10,905 bases of DNA from NCBI GenBank assembly GCA_018830415.1, contig JAHJSJ010000338.1, forward strand, positions 1 through 10,905, written 5' to 3'. The translations under genes and the position numbers were made by a program. The first letter of the stretch is position 1. Every line of letters starts with the position of its first letter. Under the pieces are notes generated by a model that did not search any database, was not told where the DNA came from, and was given only the letters and a program-made list of their open reading frames with translations. This DNA comes from Alphaproteobacteria bacterium. GTDB taxonomy: Bacteria > Pseudomonadota > Alphaproteobacteria > Sphingomonadales > Sphingomonadaceae. Shown piece by piece: positions 1 to 5,441 of the stretch.

Positions 1-242
1 CTGGTCTGCGCCTGGATCGTCATCTGCGCGGTTTCGCCTTTGAGCAATCCGCCCATCAGCGCGCCCAGCACCAGCGCTTCGCCCAGAAGATGCGTGATCG
101 GCGCAGGGTAATCATGCGCCGACAGCACCGCATCGAGCACACTGTCCATCCGCACCACCCGCCCGCGCGCACTGCGGTCAGGGAGGGTGAAACCCATCAG
201 CTTGTCGGAAAAGGTCTCGGTCATTGCGGTCATATCAGCCAT
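1..242 (-). CDS. hslO: Hsp33 redox-regulated chaperone, N-terminal part (cut by window edge)
   Basis: This is the first 80 codons of Hsp33, a cytosolic holdase chaperone activated by oxidative unfolding. The translation begins MADMTAMTETFSDKLMGFTL and continues with an RGRVVRMD stretch, LSAHDYPAPI, a LLGEALVLGALMGGLLK helix and QMTIQAQT. These match the start of the Hsp33 N-terminal domain as I know it. The C-terminal zinc-binding cysteines that sense oxidation lie outside the window and cannot be checked. The ATG at 242 was chosen because the Hsp33 homology begins just after it; no strong Shine-Dalgarno sequence precedes it. The gene lies 53 bp after the argF stop on the same strand, so it is probably co-transcribed with argD-argF. 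That neighbourhood is common in sphingomonads. Confidence 0.88.
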   Translation of the reverse strand, partial: MADMTAMTETFSDKLMGFTLPDRSARGRVVRMDSVLDAVLSAHDYPAPITHLLGEALVLGALMGGLLKGETAQMTIQAQT

Positions 243-295
243 GGCGGCGCATATGGGGATTGCGAGCAGCCGGGCCAAGACCCCCGCCGACAGGC

Positions 296-1246
296 TCAAC
301 TGCCGCCGATGCGTCCGAAACTCCACAGCAGCACCGATTTTTGCGCGTGGATGCGGTTTTCCGCTTCATCGAAGACGACAGATTGCGGGCCTTCGAACAC
401 ATCCTCGCTGACTTCATCGCCAACGTGTGCGGGCAGGCAGTGGAGGAACACCGCGTCGGGCTTTGCCGTAGCCATCAGCGCAGCGTTGATCTGAAACGGC
501 GCCATCGCGGATTTCTTTTCCGCCGCATCAGCCTGCCCCATCGAAATCCACGTATCGGTGACCAGCACATCGGCCCCGCACGCAGCAGCTTGCGCATCCT
601 GCGTCAGCGTCACCATCGCCCCGCCTGCCCGCGCCATGGCAACGAAGGTCGGATCGGGTTCATACCCCGCAGGTGTCGCCACCCGCACGTTGAACTTGAA
701 CAGGCCTGCCGCCTCGAGGATCGAATGCAGCACGTTATTGCCATCGCCAAACCACGCAACCTCCAGCCCGGGCAGCGCCTTGCCATGTTCGATCATGGTC
801 AGCAGATCGGCGACGATCTGACAGGGATGCGATTTGTCGGTCAGGCCGTTGATCACCGGCACGGTCGCGTGGCGCGCCATTTCCTCGATCTTGGCATGAT
901 CGTCGGTGCGCAGCATGATGGCATCGACCATCCGGCTCAGTACCCGCGCGGTATCGGCGATACTCTCGCCGCGCCCCAGCTGGCTGGAGGCCGAATCGAG
1001 GATCAGCACGCTGCCGCCCAGCTGCCGCATCGCGATGTCAAAGCTGACACGGGTGCGGGTCGAATTCTTCTCGAACACCAGGCCCAGCACATGGCCCGCC
1101 AGCGGCGCATCGGCATCGGCTGCGCCCTTGGGTCGCCCCGCGCGCGCGGCCTTGCGGTCAATCGCATCAGCAATCATCGCGGCGACATCATCCGCCCCGG
1201 CATCCGTCAAATCGAGGAAGTGGCGGCCTTGCTTTTGTGCCCCCAT
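296..1246 (-). CDS. argF: Ornithine carbamoyltransferase
   Basis: The enzyme transfers the carbamoyl group from carbamoyl phosphate to ornithine to give citrulline, the sixth step of arginine biosynthesis in the cytosol. From the ATG at 1246 it is 316 residues, normal for the family. Diagnostic motifs are present: STRTR at about 62-66 and HPCQ at 140-143 (carbamoyl phosphate binding), and D-x-W-x-SMG at 231-237 and HCLP at 269-272 (ornithine binding and catalysis). The argD stop and this start overlap as TGATG, with GGAG 8 nt upstream inside argD, which indicates translational coupling. A GTG three bases earlier (1249) is also possible and would give a 4-bp overlap. No catalytic residue is missing. 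Identification as the anabolic enzyme rests on the argD neighbour; a catabolic role is unlikely. Confidence 0.96.
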   Translation of the reverse strand: MGAQKQGRHFLDLTDAGADDVAAMIADAIDRKAARAGRPKGAADADAPLAGHVLGLVFEKNSTRTRVSFDIAMRQLGGSVLILDSASSQLGRGESIADTARVLSRMVDAIMLRTDDHAKIEEMARHATVPVINGLTDKSHPCQIVADLLTMIEHGKALPGLEVAWFGDGNNVLHSILEAAGLFKFNVRVATPAGYEPDPTFVAMARAGGAMVTLTQDAQAAACGADVLVTDTWISMGQADAAEKKSAMAPFQINAALMATAKPDAVFLHCLPAHVGDEVSEDVFEGPQSVVFDEAENRIHAQKSVLLWSFGRIGGS

Positions 1247-2445
1247 CACGCGGGCTCCGGCACAGTAAAGCTGGCCGCTCCGGCTGACAGCTTGTCGAAG
1301 AATTCGTCGATCTCGGCATCACCTACCACCAGCGGCGGGATGATGCGGATGGTGTTGTCGCCCGCCGCCACGGTCAGCAGCTGGTGATGATCGCGCAGGT
1401 GGACAAAGAACGGGCGGCTTTCCACGGTCATCTTGAGGCCGAGCATCAGCCCCTTTCCGCGCACCAGTTCGAACAGGTTGGGATAGTTGCCGATAAACTG
1501 TTCGAGCCGGGTACGCAGCCGCTCGCCCTTTTCGCGCACTGAAGCGAGGAATGCTTCATTGGCGACCGCTTCCATCACCGCCGTCCCCGCCGCCATCGCC
1601 AGCGGATTGCCGCCATAGGTCGATCCGTGGGTGCCCAGGGTCATGCCACGCGCGGCCTTTTCGGTGGCGATGCAAGCGCCCAGCGGGAACCCGCCGCCGA
1701 TGCCCTTGGCGGTCGCCATGATGTCGGGCGTAATCCCGTAATGTTCGTGGGCATACAGCTTGCCCGTGCGCGCGACGCCGCATTGCACTTCATCAAGGAT
1801 CAGCATCAGATCATGCTCATCTGCCAGCGCGCGCAGGCCCGCCATGAATGCCTGCGATGCGGGACGAATCCCGCCCTCGCCCTGAATTGGTTCGACCATG
1901 ATGCCCGCAGTGTGCGGCCCGATCAGCGCCCTTGCCGCTTCAAGATCGTCGAACGGGGCATATTTGAACCCTTCGAGCAGCGGCGAAAATCCGTGGTGCA
2001 TCTTGGTCTGGTTGGATGCACTGATGGTCGCCATCGTGCGCCCGTGGAAAGCGTTGTGGAAGGTGATGATCTCAAACCGGCTGGCATCGCCCGCATCGCC
2101 TGCGTTCTGGTGATAGGCGCGCGCGGTCTTGATCGCGGTCTCCACCGCCTCGGCACCCGAATTGGTGAAGAACACAGTGTCGCCAAAGGTATTGTCGACC
2201 AGCATTTGCGCCAGCCGCTCACCCTGCGGGCTGCCGTAGAGGTTGGAAACGTGCATCAGCGTAGCGGCTTGTTGCTGGATCGCACCGATCAGCCCTTCAT
2301 GCGAATGGCCGAGCAGGTTGACCGCGATGCCGCTCGCAAAATCAAGGTAACGCGTGCCGTCCTCGTCAATCAGGTGGCAATGCTCCCCTCGCACGGGCCG
2401 CACGCCGCAACGCGGATAGACGGGCATAAGCGGGGTGATCGACAT
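1246..2445 (-). CDS. argD: Acetylornithine aminotransferase (class III, PLP-dependent)
   Basis: This cytosolic enzyme interconverts N-acetylglutamate 5-semialdehyde and N2-acetylornithine using glutamate as amino donor. ArgD proteins often also serve as succinyl-diaminopimelate aminotransferase in lysine synthesis. The 399-residue length is typical. Visible motifs are NSGAEA (about 96-101, cofactor phosphate contact), FHGRT (133-137), LDEVQCG (217-223, with the Asp that contacts the pyridine nitrogen) and the Schiff-base lysine in TAKGIGGGFP at K247. The start is the ATG at 2445, which gives MSITPLMPVYPR. It has AGGA 8 nt upstream, and the in-frame TTG at 2451 has no better signal. The gene ends by overlapping argF. 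A hairpin lies 43-68 bp upstream of the start and may end the preceding transcript or act as an attenuator. Confidence 0.95.
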   Translation of the reverse strand: MSITPLMPVYPRCGVRPVRGEHCHLIDEDGTRYLDFASGIAVNLLGHSHEGLIGAIQQQAATLMHVSNLYGSPQGERLAQMLVDNTFGDTVFFTNSGAEAVETAIKTARAYHQNAGDAGDASRFEIITFHNAFHGRTMATISASNQTKMHHGFSPLLEGFKYAPFDDLEAARALIGPHTAGIMVEPIQGEGGIRPASQAFMAGLRALADEHDLMLILDEVQCGVARTGKLYAHEHYGITPDIMATAKGIGGGFPLGACIATEKAARGMTLGTHGSTYGGNPLAMAAGTAVMEAVANEAFLASVREKGERLRTRLEQFIGNYPNLFELVRGKGLMLGLKMTVESRPFFVHLRDHHQLLTVAAGDNTIRIIPPLVVGDAEIDEFFDKLSAGAASFTVPEPA

Positions 2446-2576
2446 GGGCAAATTCCTGAATTGAGAAACAACAAGGTCTGAAACACAAATGGCGGCCCCC
2501 GAAGAGCCGCCATCTGCAATTGACTAGTCCTGTGCGAACCCGCGGTCAAACCGGGCGGGGCGCAAGGCGTTTTTGG
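2446..2576 (-). other. Intergenic region between the cold-shock gene and argD
   Basis: This 131-bp gap lies between two genes on the same strand. It holds a terminator-like hairpin (see the separate entry) and the argD ribosome binding site. Upstream of the hairpin, the minus strand reads TTGACC, 17 nt, TAGTCA. This is a passable -35 but a poor -10, so a promoter for argD here is only a weak possibility. Confidence 0.5.
2479..2513 (-). terminator. Probable intrinsic terminator after the double cold-shock gene
   Basis: On the minus strand an 8-bp perfect stem (ATGGCGGC pairing with GCCGCCAT, arms 2506-2513 and 2489-2496) encloses a 9-nt loop TCTTCGGGG. It is followed by the T-rich tail TTGTGTTTC. 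The tail is interrupted, so termination may be partial. It sits 63 bp downstream of the cold-shock stop codon and 43 bp before argD, so a role as an argD leader attenuator cannot be excluded. Confidence 0.6.
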
Positions 2577-3323
2577 TCAGCCTTCGTGCGGCGAAAGGTT
2601 GACGGCCGAGTGCTTGCCCCGTCGGTCAACTTCGAGATCGAACTGATAGCGTTCGCCTTCGTTCAGGGCTGAAAGTCCCGAACGTTCAACCGCACTGATG
2701 TGCACGAACGCATCGGGTTGGCCATCATCACGGACGAGGAAGCCGAAGCCCTTCATCGCGTTGAAGAACTTGACCGTGCCGGTCACGCGTTCACCCGTCA
2801 GCTCGCGCGAAGGAGCCGCAGGCTTGGCCGCCACGGCAATGACATCGCCAACGACCTGAAGATCCTGAGCGGAAACCTTTCCGCCGCGATCAACGAGGTT
2901 GTATTGCAGTTCCTGCCCTTCAGCGAGGCCTTCAAGCCCGGCACGTTCCACAGCGCTGATATGAACGAAAATGTCTTCGCCGCCACCTTCCTGCTGGATG
3001 AAGCCAAAGCCTTTCTGGACGTTGAAGAACTTCACGATGCCCTTGCCAGTGCCTACGATCTGGGCTGGCATACGGCTGAAACCGCCGCCGCCTGCACCGC
3101 CGCCCGCGCCGCCGCCAGGGCCACCGGGGCCACGCGGCCCACCGCCCGAACGTGGCGCACCGCCGCCTCCACCAAACCTGTCACCGCCGCCACCGAAGCG
3201 GTCTCCTCCGAATTCGCGCGGCGGCGAAAAACCATCGCCATTGCCACCAAACGGATCGAAGCTTTCTTCGCCAAAGCCGTCGCGCTTGTCGCGGCCGCGC
3301 CGGCGTCCCCTATCGTAACCCAT
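2577..3323 (-). CDS. Double cold-shock-domain RNA-binding protein with Gly/Arg-rich tail
   Basis: This 248-residue protein contains two cold-shock (CspA-type) OB-fold domains that bind single-stranded RNA or DNA. Domain 1 spans about 92-157, with KFF at 98-100, RNP1 KGFGFI at 104-109 and RNP2 DIFVHIS at 117-123. Domain 2 spans about 180-244, with KFF at 185-187, KGFGFL at 191-196 and DAFVHIS at 204-210. Residues 1-85 are low-complexity: a basic start (RGRRRGRDKR), then Gly-rich sequence with GDRFGGGG repeats, presumably disordered and RNA-contacting. Single-domain Csp proteins are about 70 residues. Two-domain proteins are well known in alphaproteobacteria, but they act in stress and stationary phase as often as in cold shock, so cold induction is not assured. 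The ATG at 3323 lacks a close strong Shine-Dalgarno; AAGG lies 13 nt upstream. The gene appears monocistronic. Confidence 0.93.
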   Translation of the reverse strand: MGYDRGRRRGRDKRDGFGEESFDPFGGNGDGFSPPREFGGDRFGGGGDRFGGGGGAPRSGGGPRGPGGPGGGAGGGAGGGGFSRMPAQIVGTGKGIVKFFNVQKGFGFIQQEGGGEDIFVHISAVERAGLEGLAEGQELQYNLVDRGGKVSAQDLQVVGDVIAVAAKPAAPSRELTGERVTGTVKFFNAMKGFGFLVRDDGQPDAFVHISAVERSGLSALNEGERYQFDLEVDRRGKHSAVNLSPHEG

Positions 3324-3604
3324 AGATCAGTACGTACCTTGTCACACCGCCCGTCCTCATATGTGCCGGTTACGTGGACAGCGAGCCGCACCGGACACAG
3401 GCGCGCCGAGCTTGATACCCGGTGCGCACGTAGGCGCGGTATAGCGCACAAAAAGTCGATTTGCGAACGATTTTACCGGCCTGCGAGGCGGTGTCGCCTC
3501 GCGATTGCCACAAGGGCGGTCAAGCTGACTGCACGAACGCTTGTGCGCAGGCGCGTGCTTGGGCATGACACGAGCCGGACACGCACCGGAAAGCAGCAAT
3601 AGCC
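3324..3604. other. Divergent intergenic region between cold-shock gene and DUF442 gene
   Basis: This 281-bp non-coding gap should hold the promoters of both divergent genes. On the minus strand TATACC (3438-3443) is the best -10 candidate for the cold-shock gene, but the matching -35 (TCGCAA, 17 nt upstream) is poor. That promoter would give a leader of about 110 nt. I see no convincing promoter for the plus-strand gene. The gap also holds a perfect 8-bp hairpin (3483-3502) and an odd match to 16S rRNA (3337-3355). A small minus-strand reading frame at 3357-3599 resembles no family I know and is probably not a gene. Confidence 0.5.
3483..3502. repeat. Perfect 8-bp inverted repeat (hairpin)
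   Basis: GCGAGGCG and CGCCTCGC are exact reverse complements separated by GTGT, giving a very stable hairpin on either strand. No T-run follows on either strand, so it is not an obvious intrinsic terminator. It lies about 160 bp upstream of the cold-shock start and 102 bp upstream of the DUF442 gene start. It could be an operator or an RNA structure; the function is unknown. Confidence 0.6.
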
Positions 3605-4036
3605 ATGAGCAATTTTCGCAAATTAACTGAAAATATTATGGTTAGTCAACAACTTGCCCTCTCCGATGTGGCGGCCGCAGCGGAATTGGGAGTCGCGCTG
3701 ATCATCAATAATCGTCCCGACGGCGAAGACCCGGACGCTCCGCAGGGAGACGATATTGCTGCTGCTACCGCCGCTGCTGGCCTCAATTACGCCGCGATCC
3801 CGATCGGCCATTCGGGCTTCAGCGAACCGCAAGTCGATGCAATGGTCGCCGTGCTGGAACAGGCCGAAGGGCCGATTCTTGCCTATTGCAGATCAGGCAC
3901 GCGATCGACTTTTTTGTGGGCTTTGGCCGAAGCAAAGCAGGGCGGCGATCCTGCAACCATCGCACACACTGCAGCGCAGGCGGGCTATGACGTCAGCCCG
4001 ATTCGCGCGATGATCGATATGCTCGCCCCGCGCTGA
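3605..4036 (+). CDS. DUF442 / TIGR01244-type sulfurtransferase-phosphatase-like protein
   Basis: This small (143 aa) cytosolic protein resembles the DUF442 family (PF04273), also found as the N-terminal half of Blh (beta-lactamase-like hydrolase) proteins. Family hallmarks are the start FRKLTENIMVSQQLALSDV, the IINNRPDGE stretch at about 33-41, and the loop CRSGTRS with candidate nucleophile C95. The loop has the rhodanese-like C-x4-R form rather than the C-x5-R loop of tyrosine phosphatases, so sulfur transfer is slightly favoured. Neither activity is shown. There is no fused metallo-beta-lactamase domain. The ATG at 3605 is preferred over the internal ATG at 3638 because family similarity begins before it, although the ribosome site (GGAAAG) is distant. 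It is the first gene of a four-gene plus-strand cluster and ends 9 bp before the next gene. Confidence 0.85.
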   Translation: MSNFRKLTENIMVSQQLALSDVAAAAELGVALIINNRPDGEDPDAPQGDDIAAATAAAGLNYAAIPIGHSGFSEPQVDAMVAVLEQAEGPILAYCRSGTRSTFLWALAEAKQGGDPATIAHTAAQAGYDVSPIRAMIDMLAPR

Positions 4037-4045
4037 GGTGCTGTG

Positions 4046-4462
4046 ATGGATATTCCCCCACTGCTGCTCCAGACTGCTGGATCGCTGGCCGCGATCCTTG
4101 CGCTGGCGGGGCTTGCATGGTGGCTCAAGCTTGGCGGCGCTCCGGTGCTGGTCGGGGACAATGACATTCGCCGGGTGGCAAGTGAAGTTGAGGATGGCTT
4201 TGAGCCGCTGGATTGGGCTGTATCGCAGGATCATACCGCCGCACTCGCCCGCGATGCCGAGGGGCGAATCATGCTGATCCGGCTTCACGGCAATCGTTTC
4301 GCTGGGCGAATACTTGGCGCCAAAGCTGGCGCACGGGCCGCCGGGGACACGCTGACAGTGGGTTGCGGTGAAACTTGGTTCGGCAAAACCCGCCTCATCA
4401 TCGCTAATCCAAACCCTTGGGCAGAGGCGATCAACCGGATAAGCGAGCCCTGCCATGCCTGA
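4046..4462 (+). CDS. Uncharacterised protein with one N-terminal membrane helix
   Basis: I do not recognise this 138-residue protein. It opens with a hydrophobic segment at about residues 10-27 (LLQTAGSLAAILALAGLAWW type), probably a single transmembrane anchor. A soluble domain of mixed alpha/beta character follows, including RRVASEVEDGFEPLDWAVSQD (split around 42-62), RIMLIRLHGNRFAGRIL (74-90) and a FGKTRLIIANP stretch near 112-122. The start is the ATG at 4046, with GAGG 7 nt upstream overlapping the previous stop. The GTG at 4043 is the alternative. The 3' end overlaps the desaturase gene by 8 bp, implying translational coupling and a role connected with that membrane enzyme. The function is unknown; an accessory or stabilising partner is only a guess. 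Confidence 0.8.
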   Translation: MDIPPLLLQTAGSLAAILALAGLAWWLKLGGAPVLVGDNDIRRVASEVEDGFEPLDWAVSQDHTAALARDAEGRIMLIRLHGNRFAGRILGAKAGARAAGDTLTVGCGETWFGKTRLIIANPNPWAEAINRISEPCHA

Positions 4463-5417
4463 TTTCAACCCCACGCAATACGCCGTGCCGCTATTCGTCA
4501 TCGCAGTGTTGGTTGAAATGATCTGGGCCAAATTGCGCGCGCCAGAAGCCTACGAACCCAAGGACACGCTGATCAGCCTGTCTTTCGGGCTGGGTTCGAC
4601 CATCGCTGGCGCGCTGCTGGGCGGGTTCGCGCTCGCTATATTTATCGAAGCCTACCAGTATCGCCTGTTCGATTTCGGCCCGCAGTGGTGGGCGGTATGG
4701 TGGGCGTGGCCGGTCTGCTTCGTGCTCGATGATCTCGCCTATTACTGGGTTCACCGCGCCGGACACCGCATCCGCTGGATGTGGGCTGCCCACGTCAACC
4801 ACCATTCCTCGCAGCACTACAACCTGTCGACCGCGCTGCGACAAAGCTGGACTGGCGCGCTGACCTTTGGTTTTCTGTTCGCGGTGCCACTGGTGTTGCT
4901 GGGCTTTCACCCGGCGATGATCGCGATCTGTAGCGGGTTCAACCTGATCTATCAGTTCTGGATCCATACCGAGGCAATCAAGCGGATGCCGCGTTGGTTC
5001 GAAGCGGTGATGAACACGCCGAGCCACCACCGCGTCCACCACGCCACAAACCCGCGCTATCTCGACCGCAACTACGCGGGCGTGTTCATCATCTGGGACC
5101 GGATGTTCGGCACCTTTGAACCCGAAGTGGATGACGAGGCGATCCGCTATGGCATCGTCAAACAGCTCGGCAGTTTCAACCTGTTGTGGGCGGTGTTCCA
5201 CGAATGGATCGGGATGCTGTCCGACATCTGGCGCGCGCCGTTGCGGCACAAGCTCAGCTACCTGCTGCGCGAACCCGGCTGGAGCCATGATGGCAGCCGC
5301 GAAACATCCGACATGATCCGCAACCGGTGGCGCGCGCGGGTCGCGGCGCAGGGTGCGCCCGTTGCATCTTCAGTTGCGACTCGAAACCCGATTGCGGCGG
5401 GCAGCGAACCTGCCTAA
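4455..5417 (+). CDS. Sterol desaturase / fatty acid hydroxylase family membrane protein
   Basis: This 320-residue integral membrane protein belongs to the di-iron FA-hydroxylase superfamily (PF04116, COG3000), whose members hydroxylate or desaturate lipids with O2 and external electrons. Histidine clusters that bind the two irons are in place: HRAGH at 100-104, HVNHH at 113-117, H171 in WIHTEAIK, and HHRVHH at 191-196, followed by the typical NPRYLDRNYAG. Hydrophobic segments near 10-24, 40-65, 80-97 and 135-165 fit four or so membrane passes with the His boxes on the cytosolic face. The C-terminal tail (about 275-320) is polar and probably disordered. The start overlaps the previous gene by 8 bp, and the GMC oxidoreductase begins 24 bp downstream. 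The substrate is not predictable from sequence; sterol, carotenoid, fatty acid and ether-lipid substrates are all possible. Confidence 0.9.
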   Translation: MPDFNPTQYAVPLFVIAVLVEMIWAKLRAPEAYEPKDTLISLSFGLGSTIAGALLGGFALAIFIEAYQYRLFDFGPQWWAVWWAWPVCFVLDDLAYYWVHRAGHRIRWMWAAHVNHHSSQHYNLSTALRQSWTGALTFGFLFAVPLVLLGFHPAMIAICSGFNLIYQFWIHTEAIKRMPRWFEAVMNTPSHHRVHHATNPRYLDRNYAGVFIIWDRMFGTFEPEVDDEAIRYGIVKQLGSFNLLWAVFHEWIGMLSDIWRAPLRHKLSYLLREPGWSHDGSRETSDMIRNRWRARVAAQGAPVASSVATRNPIAAGSEPA

Positions 5418-5441
5418 TCTCCCCTGATAAAGGGAGAGATC

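Noticed and set aside
224..1387. Long plus-strand reading frame of 387 codons
   Set aside because: It lies antisense to argF and the end of argD, and its translation is Arg/His-rich with no family resemblance. Codon bias of the real genes keeps this frame open.
1627..2481. Plus-strand reading frame of 284 codons
   Set aside because: It is antisense to argD, which has a full set of conserved catalytic motifs; there is no ribosome site or recognisable domain.
3337..3355. A fragment of a real 16S rRNA gene
   Set aside because: Similarity stops abruptly on both sides of the 19-nt match, so this is not an rRNA gene remnant.
3357..3599. 80-codon minus-strand reading frame in the divergent intergenic region
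   Set aside because: It has no recognisable family or strong ribosome site, it is rich in Arg, Pro and Cys as random GC-rich frames are, and it spans the hairpin and likely promoters.
2700..3602. Plus-strand reading frame of 300 codons
   Set aside because: It is antisense to the double cold-shock gene and its leader, and the low-complexity translation mirrors the Gly-rich tail.
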